Positions 39,788 through 49,118 of a DNA stretch of 64,000 nt are shown here, in pieces. Made by a program: the position numbers and the translations under genes. Position 1 is the stretch's first letter; each line of letters opens with the position of its first letter. The notes under the pieces were generated by a model that had not been told where the DNA came from, searched no databases, and was given only the letters and a program-made list of their open reading frames with translations. Source of the DNA: JAIBJN01 sp963838795 (GTDB taxonomy: Bacteria; Actinomycetota; Thermoleophilia; Gaiellales; Gaiellaceae); NCBI GenBank assembly GCA_963838795.1, contig CAWISL010000010.1, positions 248,001 to 312,000 on the forward strand. The letters are read 5' to 3'.

Positions 39788-41665
39788 ATGGCCGCAGAAG
39801 CGCCACGCCGTCGGCCACGGCGCGGGTCCCTCGAGCGGCCGGTTTCGACGCGCATCTATCGCGCCGCCTGGCTCGTCGTCGCCGTTCCCGTGCTCGTGGC
39901 CGCCTTCAGCGTCGGGAGACCCGACGCGCTTCCGGCCCCCCGCACCCAGCCGTTCTTCGACCAGGCCACCGCCCTCCAGTTCGCGTCGGAGCTGACCACC
40001 TTTCCGAACCGCGCGCCGGGGAGCCCGGGGCAGCAGGACGCCACCGACTGGGTCGAGGACCGGCTGCAGAGCTACGGCTTCACGGTCGAGCGTCAGGCGT
40101 TCTCCGCCGACATCCCCGGCCTGGGCACGGAGGAGCTGGTCAACCTCGTCGCGGTCGCACCGCGCACCGCGCCTGCGGGGACCCAGGCGCAGCGCCCCAT
40201 CGTCGTGCTCGCCCACCGCGACAACATCGGCACCTCGCCCGGGGCAGACGACAACGCGTCCGGCACCGGCGCCCTGCTCGAGCTGGCGCGCGACTTGGGC
40301 AGCGCCTCGCACTCCCACCCGATCGTCCTCGTGTCCACCGACGGAGGCGCGTACGGCGGCCTCGGCGCCGCGCATTTCGCCGAGAGCCTGCCCTACGCCG
40401 ATCGGCCGGCGGCGCTCGTCAACCTCGACGCCATCGCCTCCCCAGGCCCACCGCGCATCGAGTTTGCCGGCGATACGGCGCGGGTGCCCAGCCCGACCCT
40501 CCTCGCCACGGCCGACGAGGTGATCGAGGCGCAGGTAGGCGCCGAGCCGAGCCGTCCCGGGGCCCTCGCGCAGCTTGTCGACCTCGCCTTCCCGTTTAGC
40601 TTCTACGAGCAGGCGCCCTTCGTGTCGCACGGCGTGCCCGCCGTCACCGTCACCACCAGCGGCAGTCGCCCGCGCTCGCCCGACGGGGACTCGCTCGCCA
40701 ACCTCGACGAGCAGCGCCTCGGCGAGCTCGGCCGGGCCACGCAGATGCTCGTCGCCTCGCTGGACGAGTCCGCCGAGGTCGCGAGCGGCACGCAGTCCTA
40801 CCTCTACTTCGGGACCCGCCTCCTGTACGGCTGGACTCTGCAGCTCCTGCTCGTCGCAGCGCTCATTCCCTTCCTGGCGGCGACGATCGACCTCTTCGCG
40901 CGCTGCCGCCGCCGTCACATCACACTCATGCCCGCGCTTCGCAGCTATCTCAGCCGGCTAGCGGTCTGGCTCTGGCTGGGTCTCGTCTTTGCGCTCTTCG
41001 TCGCGGTAGGCCTGCTCCCGAGCGGCGAAGGCAGGCCGATCGGGCCCGACACTCCCGCGGCCGGCGACTGGCCAGTGGCCGCGCTCGGCGCCCTGCTCGG
41101 GGTCGCGGCGCTCGCCTGGCTCGTCGTCAGGCCACGGCTGACCCCCTCCCGCTCGATCTCGCGGCCGGAAGAGCTCGGCGGCCATCTCGCGGCAATGCTC
41201 GTGCTCGCGGTCGTGGCGCTCGTGGTCGCCGCCGTCAACCCCTACTCCTTGCTCTTCGTCCTCCCTTCGCTGCACGCCTGGCTCTGGCTTCCACAGGCGC
41301 GCGACCGGGGCCGGGGGGTTCAGATCGCGGTCTACGCGCTGGGCCTCGTCGGGCCGCTGCTCTTGCTCGCGTCGTTCGCGATTCGCTTCGACATGGGTCT
41401 CGACGCCGTCTGGTACGTCCTCGCCCTCACGGCGGTCGGCTCTGTGCCGGTGCCGCTGGTCGTCGCCTTCCTCGCCTGGGGAGCCGCGGCCAGCCAAGTC
41501 GGGGCCGTCGCGCTGAAAACGTATGCGCCCTATCCCGACGTGAGCGAGCGGACCCCGGGGCCGTTCCGGGAAGCCGGTCGCCGGGCGATTCTCGCGGTGC
41601 GGAGATCCCGGCGGCGGCATCTGGTTGCCGTCGACTCCGGCGAGGATCGGGCCGAGAACCCGTAG
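39788..41665 (+). CDS. M28-family membrane protein, catalytic Glu lost
   Basis: The 625-residue protein has one N-terminal helix, an outside M28-like domain (about 50-345) and about seven C-terminal membrane helices. First zinc-site motifs are present: VVLAHRDNIG and PGADDNASGTGALLELAR. The usual Glu-Glu pair is replaced: TDGGAYGGLGAAHF reads Gly-Ala where FDxEExGLLGS is expected, and the late HTP.DT segment is RSPDGDSLANLD without the His. It is therefore probably not an active aminopeptidase. TACACT lies 11 bases before ATG 39788. Similar M28-plus-membrane proteins occur in bacteria, with unclear roles. Confidence 0.78.
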   Translation: MAAEAPRRRPRRGSLERPVSTRIYRAAWLVVAVPVLVAAFSVGRPDALPAPRTQPFFDQATALQFASELTTFPNRAPGSPGQQDATDWVEDRLQSYGFTVERQAFSADIPGLGTEELVNLVAVAPRTAPAGTQAQRPIVVLAHRDNIGTSPGADDNASGTGALLELARDLGSASHSHPIVLVSTDGGAYGGLGAAHFAESLPYADRPAALVNLDAIASPGPPRIEFAGDTARVPSPTLLATADEVIEAQVGAEPSRPGALAQLVDLAFPFSFYEQAPFVSHGVPAVTVTTSGSRPRSPDGDSLANLDEQRLGELGRATQMLVASLDESAEVASGTQSYLYFGTRLLYGWTLQLLLVAALIPFLAATIDLFARCRRRHITLMPALRSYLSRLAVWLWLGLVFALFVAVGLLPSGEGRPIGPDTPAAGDWPVAALGALLGVAALAWLVVRPRLTPSRSISRPEELGGHLAAMLVLAVVALVVAAVNPYSLLFVLPSLHAWLWLPQARDRGRGVQIAVYALGLVGPLLLLASFAIRFDMGLDAVWYVLALTAVGSVPVPLVVAFLAWGAAASQVGAVALKTYAPYPDVSERTPGPFREAGRRAILAVRRSRRRHLVAVDSGEDRAENP

Positions 41666-41676
41666 AGCAACGAGAG

Positions 41677-42879
41677 CTACAGCTCGAGGAACTGGACGGT
41701 CGAGCCGGCGGAGAGCTCGCCCTCGCCCTTCTCGATCCAGACGAGCGCCGCCGCGCGGCCCGCTCTCACGATCATGTGCGACTCCTGCCCGGGCACCGGG
41801 CTCAGCATCGGCTCGCCGTCCTCCGCCGTCAACGTCGCCCTGACGAGCTCGTCCCGCTCGGGATTGCGGCGCGCCGCCACAGCCAGCGTGCCCGAGCGGA
41901 AGGCCGGCAGCGGCCGCGGCAGGCCGAGCAGCGCGTTGACGGCCGGACGAACGAGGAGCTCGAACGTCGCCAGCACCGACACGGGGTTCCCCGGCAGGTT
42001 GAATACGAGGTGGTCGCGGCGAACGCCGAACGCGACGGGCTTCCCCGGCTTCATGGCCACGCCCCAGAAGATCTCCTCGACCCGAAGCTCGGCCTGCACC
42101 TTCCGCACCAGGTCGTGCGGCCCGACGGACGCTCCACCGGTCGTGACGAGCATGTCGAAGCCGAGCAGCGCGCGCTCCATCGTGCGCCGGTGCTCCTCCT
42201 CCGTGTCGGCGACGACGCCGAGCTGGGCTGGCACGGCGCCAGCCAGCTGCAACGCCGTCGCGAGCAAGAGCCCGTTCGACTCGTAGATCTGCCCCGGCGC
42301 CAGCTCCTCGCCGGGCTGGCGCAGCTCGGATCCCGTCACGAGAATGCCGACCCGCGGGCGCTTCGCGCACCGCACCTCGGCGACGCCGGCGGCAGCGAGC
42401 GCCCCGACCTGCCCGGGCCCGAGCACGACCCCCGGCTCGAGCACCCGCTCCCCGGCATGGACGTCGCCACCTCGATCGCGGACGTTGGCGCCGGGTGAAA
42501 CCGGCGCCCGCACGACCAGGCCGTCGTCGCCCTCCTCGACGAGCTCGATCGGGACGACGGCGTCCGCGCCGGGGGGAACCGCGCCGCCCGTGGCGATCGC
42601 CATCGCCTCGCCCGCCTCCAGCCCCCGCGGAGCCGGGCTGCCGGCCGCGATCCGGGCGACCACGGGCAGTGTGAGCGGCGCACCCTCCGTGTCGGCCGAC
42701 CGGACTGCGAAGCCGTCCATCGCCGAGCTGGCAAAGGGTGGGAGGTCGACCGCAGCCGCCGGAGCCTCGGCCAGCGCGCGGCCGGCCGCCCGCTCGATCG
42801 GCACCCGCTCGGCTTCCAGCGGCTTCGCCCGCTCCAGCACGAGCCGCTGCGCCTCGGCGACGGAGATCAGCGCTCCCAC
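41677..42879 (-). CDS. moeA: Molybdopterin molybdotransferase MoeA
   Basis: A 400-residue enzyme inserting molybdate into adenylated molybdopterin. Seen: PPFASSAMDGFAVRSAD, AIATGGAVPPGADAVVPIEL, GILVTGSELRQPGEELAPG, LVTTGGASVGPHDLVRKV and FNLPGNPVSVLATFELLV, with domain IV at the end. It works with MoaB and MoaC encoded 11 kb away. GTG 42879 has TACGGT (42893-42888) eight bases upstream. Confidence 0.94.
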   Translation of the reverse strand: MGALISVAEAQRLVLERAKPLEAERVPIERAAGRALAEAPAAAVDLPPFASSAMDGFAVRSADTEGAPLTLPVVARIAAGSPAPRGLEAGEAMAIATGGAVPPGADAVVPIELVEEGDDGLVVRAPVSPGANVRDRGGDVHAGERVLEPGVVLGPGQVGALAAAGVAEVRCAKRPRVGILVTGSELRQPGEELAPGQIYESNGLLLATALQLAGAVPAQLGVVADTEEEHRRTMERALLGFDMLVTTGGASVGPHDLVRKVQAELRVEEIFWGVAMKPGKPVAFGVRRDHLVFNLPGNPVSVLATFELLVRPAVNALLGLPRPLPAFRSGTLAVAARRNPERDELVRATLTAEDGEPMLSPVPGQESHMIVRAGRAAALVWIEKGEGELSAGSTVQFLEL

Positions 42880-42943
42880 GACGCCGTACCGTAGTCCACA
42901 GCATCGTGCCCCGCCCGACTTCCACAGCTGCCTGTGGCGGAGC

Positions 42944-44149
42944 CTAGATCGGGACGGCGGCCCTCAGGAGGTACGCACTCAGGGCAAGCGCGAGCACGCG
43001 CGCGGTTCGGTCCTCCTCCACCGCCGCCAGCGGGACTGCCCACACCGCGTACCAGGGAACCAGCCAGGAGGTGCAGACGAGCAGGAGCCCCGCCGTCAGC
43101 GCCAGCCTGGCGCGACCTCGCCAGGCCTCGCGAAGGAGCCACGCATACGCCGCAACGAATGCCGCCGCGAAGAGGACGGCGACCCCGCCCTCCGGCAGGC
43201 CGAGCGACGCGATCCTGGTCGGGATCGCATACGACGCCCGGTCCTCGGCGAGGTTCGTCGCCAACGGGCCGACGGCGCCGAGCCACGCGAGGCCGTAGCG
43301 CCATGTGGCGATTGCCACGATCACCCCCAACGCCAGCGCCAGGCCGCGATGATCGACGCGCCTGCCGGCTCTCCGGGCTTCGAGGAACCGCAGCGGCAGG
43401 AAGAGCAGCGGCACCCACTTGATCGTGATCGCGAGAGCCCAGGAGACGCCGGCGAGCGCCGTCCTGCCAGTCGCGGCCAGCGCGAGCGCGGCGAGGACGA
43501 AGACCATCATCCAGGCGTCGTTGTGGCCACCTCCCGCGAAGTGGACGGCGAGAAGCGGGTTCCAGCCGACGAAGGCCGCCGCGAACGCCGGCCGGGAGGA
43601 CAGGCGCGCGGCGAGCAGGACGAGCGCGACCATCGCAGCCGCCGCGAGCGCCCGGTAGCCCCACGCCGCCAGATCCGGCGAGTCGGCGACGACCACCGCG
43701 TGCGCCTCGGAGGCGAGCGTGAAGCCCGGCCCGTAGACCGAGGTCGTGTCGTACCAGTGGGAGCCCATCAGGGGATACGCGACGTCGTCCGGAAAGTCGC
43801 TCGGCACGTCCACGTAGGGGTTGCCGTCGTGCTCCGTCGAGATGCGGGCGTAGTCCCAGTAGGTGTAGGCGTCCGTCGAGAGGAGGACGGGGCCAGCGAG
43901 CGGCAGAAGCTGGATCGCGCACGCGAGGCCGATCACCGCCTTCCTGCGGGCGAGCCCTCCCGCCCGGTCGAGCAGGTAGAGGCCCGCGAGGTACGCGACG
44001 AAGGCGGCGACCAGCGCGCCGAGATACAGCCAGGCCCAGCTCGAGTCGTCCCCGTCGTGCTCGGGCACCAGGGGCGACGAGGAGGGGTATGCGAAGGCGA
44101 CGGCGGTCGCCGTCAGGCCCAGGACGAGCGCCCCGGCGACGAGCGCCAG
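42944..44149 (-). CDS. GT-C polyprenyl-phosphate mannosyltransferase-like protein, CTG start
   Basis: The protein has about ten membrane helices and the loop STDAYTYWDYARISTEHDGN with SVYGPGFTL, as in DUF2029/MptB-type GT-C enzymes that add mannose outside the membrane from polyprenyl-phosphate. The first canonical start is GTG 44068, but the in-frame sequence before it encodes another hydrophobic segment, LALVAGALVLGLTATAVAFA, then YPSSSPLVPEHDGD, all with G/C third positions. No ATG, GTG or TTG precedes it, so I place the start at CTG 44149, 14 bases after the PBP stop, with 401 residues. GTG 44068 is the fallback. Confidence 0.7.
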   Translation of the reverse strand: MALVAGALVLGLTATAVAFAYPSSSPLVPEHDGDDSSWAWLYLGALVAAFVAYLAGLYLLDRAGGLARRKAVIGLACAIQLLPLAGPVLLSTDAYTYWDYARISTEHDGNPYVDVPSDFPDDVAYPLMGSHWYDTTSVYGPGFTLASEAHAVVVADSPDLAAWGYRALAAAAMVALVLLAARLSSRPAFAAAFVGWNPLLAVHFAGGGHNDAWMMVFVLAALALAATGRTALAGVSWALAITIKWVPLLFLPLRFLEARRAGRRVDHRGLALALGVIVAIATWRYGLAWLGAVGPLATNLAEDRASYAIPTRIASLGLPEGGVAVLFAAAFVAAYAWLLREAWRGRARLALTAGLLLVCTSWLVPWYAVWAVPLAAVEEDRTARVLALALSAYLLRAAVPI

Positions 44150-44162
44150 GCCCGTTGCTCGG

Positions 44163-46355
44163 CTACCGGCCCTCTGTGGTGGTGGGGGGTGGCTCAGTCG
44201 TGGTCGGCGGGGGCGCCGTGGTCGTGGACCCAGGCTTCTCCTTCTCCGTATCCTCTTCCTTCTTCGGCTTGGGAGGGGCGCCGACGAACGCGAACTCGCC
44301 CACGAACGGCACCCAGGCTGCTGGGTTCTTGGGATACGGCCAGCCGCCCCGTGGGAGGTCGCGGAGCGCGCGAGCCATGAACAGCTTCCAGATCGACGCG
44401 GGGAACGAGCCGCCGGTCACGGTGATGCCGTGGACGCTCGTCATCGAGATCTGAGCGTTGGGATAGCCGACCCAGACGACAGTGGACGCCCGCGGCGTGT
44501 AGCCCGCGAACCACGCGTCGGCCGAGTTGTCGGTCGTGCCGGTCTTCCCCGCCGCGGCCGGATCGCCGTAGTTCGCGCCGGTTCCGGTGCCGCCCGTGAT
44601 GTTGTTTTGCAGGATGCGCGTCACCTCGTAGGCGACGCCGTCGGACATGACGCGCTTGCGCTTCGAGACTCCCCAACCGGCCTCTCTGTCGACGCTGCCG
44701 TCGGCCAGGACGACCTTGCGAATCGCCATGGGCTCGGAATGGACGCCGCCGGCCGCGAGCGTCGCGTACGCCGAGGCCATCTCGAGCACCGACACGGCGT
44801 TCGAGCCGAGGCCGATGGAGGCGACCGGCAGCAGCTCGGTCTCGATCCCCATCTGCTTCGCCACCCTGACCACGTTCTCCGGCCCGACGTCGAGCGTGAG
44901 GCGCGCGAAGACGGTGTTGTCCGAGCTGAGCGTGGCCGTGGCGATCGGGACGGCGCCGATGTAGGAGTGGCTGTAGGTCGCCACGTCCCATGGCTCCGAG
45001 TTGGGGTCCGGCTGCCAATGGAAGGGCGCGGACAGGTACCTGGTCGTATACGGGTTGATCCCCTGGCGAATCGCCTCGGTGAGGACGAACGTCTTGAACG
45101 ACGACCCCGACTGTCGCCGACCCTGCGCCGCGAGGTTGAACTGGATCTCCTTCTTGCCCGGGACGACCGCGGTCATGGCCCGGATCGCGCCGTTGCCCGG
45201 GTTGATGGAGACGACGGCAGAGGCTGGGTCGCCCGGCTGGTTGAGCACGCCCTTCATGGAGTCGATGGCGATGCGCTGGTAGCGCGGGTTGATCGTCGTG
45301 TAGACCTCGAGGCCGCCGCCCCGCACCGCCGTCGCGCCGTACTCGTCGATGAGCAGCTCGCGAACGTAGCTGAAGAAGAACGGCTCGCGGATCCTCGTGT
45401 AGATCTGGCCCCGGTCGAGCTCGAGCGGCTGCCCGACGGCCGCCTGGAAGGCCGACTCGCTGATGGCGTCGCTTTCCCGCATGGCCCTGAGAACGTCGTT
45501 GCGGCGGGCGAGCGCCTGGTCGGGGTTCTGGAACGGGTCGAAGATCGATGGCGCCTGCGGGAGCCCGGCGATCAGCGCCGCCTCCTCGAGATTGAGGTTG
45601 ACGGCGTGCTTCGAGAAATACGTCTGCGCGGCCGCCTCGGCCCCGTACGCGTGAGCGCCGAAGTAGACCTGATTCAGGTACGTCTCGAGGATCCGGTCCT
45701 TCCGCCACCGCTTCAGCTCCTCCGGCGCCAGGCCTGCGGGCGAAGCTCCCCAGAGCTTTGGCAGCCCCTCGTCCTCGAGCTTCAGCGCGAGACAGGCCTC
45801 CTTGGTCTTGCGCTCCCAGGAGACGTCCCGCCCGATGTAGAGGTTGCGGACGAGCTGCTGCGTGAGCGTCGAGCCACCCTGGACGATCTCCCCCTCCTGG
45901 AGGTTCTTCACGGCCGCGCGGAGGATGCCCTCGTAGTCGACGCCGGAGTGCGAGTAGAAGCGCCTGTCCTCGATCGCCACGGTGGCCTGCGCCAGGAGCG
46001 GCGACATCTGGTCGAGCGCCACCGGCTGGCGGTTCTGCTCCGCGGGAATCGAGCCGAGCACGGAGCCGTCGGCGGCGTAGACGAAGGAGTTCTCCCCGAT
46101 CGAGACCGGCTTCAGCGACGCCAGCGAGCAGCTGTTGATGAAGGCCTGGGCGCCGGTGAACGCAGCGGCAGCGAGCACGCCGCCGCCCGTGAGGAGGAGC
46201 GCGATGACGACCACGATGACGAAGCGGCGAGACTGGGCCCTGTCACGGCGGCGGCGATTGCGGCGACGGCGACGGTTGCGGTTGTCCGCGAGCCGCTTTC
46301 TGTTGCCGTTCCTGCCGTTGCCGTTCGCGGCGCCGTTGCCCCCGTTCCCTGTCAC
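44163..46355 (-). CDS. Class A penicillin-binding protein (transglycosylase/transpeptidase)
   Basis: The 730-residue protein has a basic N-terminus rich in Asn/Arg, a membrane helix (about 45-68) and a GT51 domain (AIEDRRFYSHSGVDYEGI; GGSTLTQQLVRNLY). The transpeptidase domain carries SGSSFKTFVLTEA (SxxK), SSDNTVFA (SxN) and AAGKTGTTDN (KTG). It ends in a Thr/Pro-rich tail of TTT-PPP units. It builds peptidoglycan outside the membrane. GTG 46355 overlaps the mscS stop as GTGA. Confidence 0.95.
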   Translation of the reverse strand: MTGNGGNGAANGNGRNGNRKRLADNRNRRRRRNRRRRDRAQSRRFVIVVVIALLLTGGGVLAAAAFTGAQAFINSCSLASLKPVSIGENSFVYAADGSVLGSIPAEQNRQPVALDQMSPLLAQATVAIEDRRFYSHSGVDYEGILRAAVKNLQEGEIVQGGSTLTQQLVRNLYIGRDVSWERKTKEACLALKLEDEGLPKLWGASPAGLAPEELKRWRKDRILETYLNQVYFGAHAYGAEAAAQTYFSKHAVNLNLEEAALIAGLPQAPSIFDPFQNPDQALARRNDVLRAMRESDAISESAFQAAVGQPLELDRGQIYTRIREPFFFSYVRELLIDEYGATAVRGGGLEVYTTINPRYQRIAIDSMKGVLNQPGDPASAVVSINPGNGAIRAMTAVVPGKKEIQFNLAAQGRRQSGSSFKTFVLTEAIRQGINPYTTRYLSAPFHWQPDPNSEPWDVATYSHSYIGAVPIATATLSSDNTVFARLTLDVGPENVVRVAKQMGIETELLPVASIGLGSNAVSVLEMASAYATLAAGGVHSEPMAIRKVVLADGSVDREAGWGVSKRKRVMSDGVAYEVTRILQNNITGGTGTGANYGDPAAAGKTGTTDNSADAWFAGYTPRASTVVWVGYPNAQISMTSVHGITVTGGSFPASIWKLFMARALRDLPRGGWPYPKNPAAWVPFVGEFAFVGAPPKPKKEEDTEKEKPGSTTTAPPPTTTEPPPTTTEGR

Positions 46356-47110
46356 GTGTAGATCCCCTCGGCCTTGAGCCGGTCGACGACGGTGTGGCGG
46401 AGAGTCGAGGCAAGCTCGGTCGCCTGAGAAGCGCTCCGGGCCCAGGCCTCGACGGTGACGACGACCTCGTCCTGGTCGACCTGGCTCACGTAGACGGTGG
46501 GTTCTCGCACGATCACATCATCGGGCAGTCGCATGGCCTCCTCGAGCAGCAACTCGAGCACGCGATCGAGGTCGGCGCTGAGTGGCACGGCAACCTTCAC
46601 CGAAGCCAGATGCTCCGCACCGGCAATGGTCGCGTTCCTGATGGTATCGGAGGCGAGCTTGGTGTTCGGCACGTAGTACCGAGCGCCGTCGGCCGCGCGA
46701 ATGACGGTATAGGTGAGCCCGATCTGCTGCACCGTTCCGGAGGCGCCCGCGACTGCGACGCTGTCCCCGAGCCGCAGCGGCTGGGCGAAGGCGACCAGGA
46801 TCCCCGCGACGAAGTTGGAGAGGGTGGTCTGCGCTGCCAGCCCGACCACCAGGGCGATCACCGCCGACGAGGCCAGGATGCTCCCCGCGACGGTCTGCAC
46901 AGCCGGGAAGACCAAGAGGGCGCTCAACACCCCGACGCCGATGATCACCGCGAGGACGCTCCTGCGCACGACCCGGTAGACCGTGAGCGTCTCCGGGCGC
47001 AGCTCGAAGTGCCTCGAGATCACCCGGTCGGCGATCCAGGCGACGACGATCGTCGCGAGCAGCACGACGCCGGCGACTGCAAGCCGCTCGATCCATTCGG
47101 TGTCCATCAT
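46352..47110 (-). CDS. Small-conductance mechanosensitive channel (MscS family)
   Basis: The 252-residue protein has three helices; the pore helix reads ILASSAVIALVVGLAAQTTL with ALLVF before it, then the beta domain LRLGDSVAVAGASGTVQQIGL and YYVPNTKLASDTIRN. It opens under osmotic downshock. Its position before the cell wall synthase gene suggests joint envelope function (inference). Confidence 0.92.
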   Translation of the reverse strand: MMDTEWIERLAVAGVVLLATIVVAWIADRVISRHFELRPETLTVYRVVRRSVLAVIIGVGVLSALLVFPAVQTVAGSILASSAVIALVVGLAAQTTLSNFVAGILVAFAQPLRLGDSVAVAGASGTVQQIGLTYTVIRAADGARYYVPNTKLASDTIRNATIAGAEHLASVKVAVPLSADLDRVLELLLEEAMRLPDDVIVREPTVYVSQVDQDEVVVTVEAWARSASQATELASTLRHTVVDRLKAEGIYT

Positions 47111-47121
47111 CCCGGAGTTCT

Positions 47122-47535
47122 CTAGAAGGGGAGCGGCTTCCTGCCGGCGAATCCGGTCTCGAGGTCATGCCAGTGGGCGACCTCGGGCTCGCCGAGCTCC
47201 CAGCAGAGGAGGACCGTGTCGCCGCTCTCGGGATGGCGGGCGGGAAAGTCAACCAGGCCCCGGTCGAGATCCTTCACCTGCACGCCGAGCTCGTGAATCT
47301 CGTTGACCACGCCGGCGACGCCGGCCGCAGCGTGGGCGACGGCCTCCTGGAGCTCGCCGACGCGGCTCGGGTCGAGGCTCCCGCCGTTCCCGCCGATGAG
47401 CGCCTGCATCGCCTCGAGCTCCTCGCCGAGGGCGACGAGCGCGTGCCGCTCGGCCACGAGGCGCTCCACGAGCGGCCGCACCTCGGGCAACACCGTGTTC
47501 GCCTCTTCCTGCGTAAAGAGCCGCATCTTCGCCAT
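47122..47535 (-). CDS. DUF2203 family protein
   Basis: The 137-residue protein starts MRLFTQEEANTVLPEVRPLVE and ends FPARHPESGDTVLLCWELGE, then VAHWHDLETGFAGR, the hallmark segments of DUF2203. Function unknown in the family. ATG 47535 is 13 bases from the divergent lipoprotein start, leaving no space for separate promoters outside the genes. Confidence 0.85.
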   Translation of the reverse strand: MAKMRLFTQEEANTVLPEVRPLVERLVAERHALVALGEELEAMQALIGGNGGSLDPSRVGELQEAVAHAAAGVAGVVNEIHELGVQVKDLDRGLVDFPARHPESGDTVLLCWELGEPEVAHWHDLETGFAGRKPLPF

Positions 47536-47548
47536 AGTGCCAAGCGAC

Positions 47549-48481
47549 GTGAGGGCGTGCCTGGTCTTTCTGAGCATGGCCGGCGTGCTGCTCGTCGCCG
47601 TCGGCTGCGGCGCGCGCTCGGAGCCGCTCGGCGAGCTGGAGCAGCCGTACCCGGTCACCGTGCAGGGCGCGGGGGAGCAGCCGACGGTCCTCCAGAGCCG
47701 GCCCGAGCGCATCGTGGCGCTCGACCCCGGCGCCGCCGAGCTCGTGATCGCTCTCGGCGCCGGTGACCGGCTGGTCGGGATCCCGGCCGGCGTCCGCAAG
47801 GGAGACGGCCCGAGGGAGGCTCCGGCCTCCGCCGTGGAGGTCGTGTCGCCCAACCGCCGCGTCCGGGTCGACGAGGTGGTCGAGCTCGAGCCCGAGCTGG
47901 TGGTTGCGTCGCCCACTGTCGATCAACTCGACGTCTCGAAGGTCCAGCGGGAGACCGGCGCAGCGCTCTATGTCCAGCCGGGCGCCTCGATCGACGATGT
48001 CCTGCGAGCCACGCATGACCTCGGCTTCCTGGTCGGCGAGCCCGTCGAGGCGAGGACCGTTGCCTCCCGGATTCGCTCCGAGGTCGCGGTGGTCGAGGAT
48101 CGCATCGCCGAGGAGCCGGTGCCCACGACCTTCGTCGACACGGGCTTCTTCGTCACGGCCTCGCCGCGGTCGCTCTTGGGGGATCTTGTCGCCCGCGCCC
48201 GCGGAGAGAACGTCGCCGCCGAGACGGCCGGTGGCGAGCCGGTTCCGGTCAGCCGCCTGCTCAGGCTCGACCCGGAGATCTACCTCGCCACCTCGAACAG
48301 CCGCGTGACCCTGAAGAGCCTGCGCCGCGATCCCAAGACCGCGAAGCTGACCGCGGTCGAGAACGCGCGCTTCCGCGTGCTTCCCTCCGATCTGGTCCAA
48401 CGGGCGGGCCCCTACGTCGCCCAGGCGCTGGAGCGTGTGGCCAGGGCCCTGCACCCGGATGCGTTCCAGAACAACCGCTAG
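47549..48481 (+). CDS. BtuF-like substrate-binding lipoprotein
   Basis: The 310-residue product has a signal peptide with lipobox VAVGC (ACLVFLSMAGVLLVAVGCG). It then shows the periplasmic-binding pattern of cobalamin/siderophore receptors: RPERIVALDPGAAELVIALGAGDRLVGI, LEPELVVASPTVDQLDV and LRLDPEIYLATSNSR. It probably binds a corrinoid or iron chelate outside the membrane. No ABC partner genes are adjacent. GTG 47549 is preferred over GTG 47537, which lies one base from the divergent start. Confidence 0.8.
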   Translation: MRACLVFLSMAGVLLVAVGCGARSEPLGELEQPYPVTVQGAGEQPTVLQSRPERIVALDPGAAELVIALGAGDRLVGIPAGVRKGDGPREAPASAVEVVSPNRRVRVDEVVELEPELVVASPTVDQLDVSKVQRETGAALYVQPGASIDDVLRATHDLGFLVGEPVEARTVASRIRSEVAVVEDRIAEEPVPTTFVDTGFFVTASPRSLLGDLVARARGENVAAETAGGEPVPVSRLLRLDPEIYLATSNSRVTLKSLRRDPKTAKLTAVENARFRVLPSDLVQRAGPYVAQALERVARALHPDAFQNNR

Positions 48482-49118
48482 CTCCCTCGACGCGGTCACG
48501 GTCGACGCGATGGGAACGCTGGTGGAGCTCGACGACCCCGCGCCACGCCTCCGGCGCTCGCTCGCGGAGCACGGCGTCGAGCGCGAGCTGGACGAGGTGG
48601 CGACCGCCTTCCAGGCCGAGGTCGCCTACTACCTCCCGCGCACGCTCGAGGGCCGGGACGAGGGAAGCCTCGCCGACCTGGGTCGGCGCTGCACCGCAGT
48701 GTTCCTCGAGCACGCACACGCCGAGCTCGATCCGGCGGAGTTCACGCCGGAATTCCTCGCGGGCATCGTCTTCCGTCCGCTCGCCGGAGCAGCGCCTGCC
48801 CTCGAGCGCCTCCGGCAGGCCGGGCTCGTCCTCGCCTGCGTCTCCAACTGGGACGTGTCCCTCAGAGGCCATCTCGAGCGGGCCGAGCTGGCCGGCTTCT
48901 TCACCGAGATCGTCAGCTCGGCCGAGGCGGGAGCGGCAAAGCCGGATCCCGCCGTCTTCCTCGCCGCCCTCGAACGCCTCGGGGTTTCGCCCGAGCGCGC
49001 GCTCCACATCGGGGACGGGGACGGCGACCGGGAAGGCGCCGCGGCAGCGGGGCTTGCCTTCGCGCCGGTACCGCTCGCTACCCTCCCGGAACGGCTCGGA
49101 CTGGGCCGCAGACCATGA
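48459..49118 (+). CDS. HAD-superfamily hydrolase
   Basis: A 219-residue HAD protein: motif I VTVDAMGTLVELD, motif II VLACVSNWDV, motif III Lys in GAAKPDPAVFLAALE and motif IV HIGDGDGDREGA. Motif I has Met where most phosphatases have the second Asp, so it may be a non-phosphatase HAD such as the REG-2-like or dehalogenase-type group. ATG 48459 overlaps the lipoprotein gene by 23 bases. Its stop overlaps the next start as ATGA. Confidence 0.82.
   Translation: MRSRTTASSLDAVTVDAMGTLVELDDPAPRLRRSLAEHGVERELDEVATAFQAEVAYYLPRTLEGRDEGSLADLGRRCTAVFLEHAHAELDPAEFTPEFLAGIVFRPLAGAAPALERLRQAGLVLACVSNWDVSLRGHLERAELAGFFTEIVSSAEAGAAKPDPAVFLAALERLGVSPERALHIGDGDGDREGAAAAGLAFAPVPLATLPERLGLGRRP

Noticed and set aside
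41625..42925. Frames overlapping the moeA region on both strands
   Set aside because: The moeA frame has all family motifs; the others are arginine- or proline-rich shadows.
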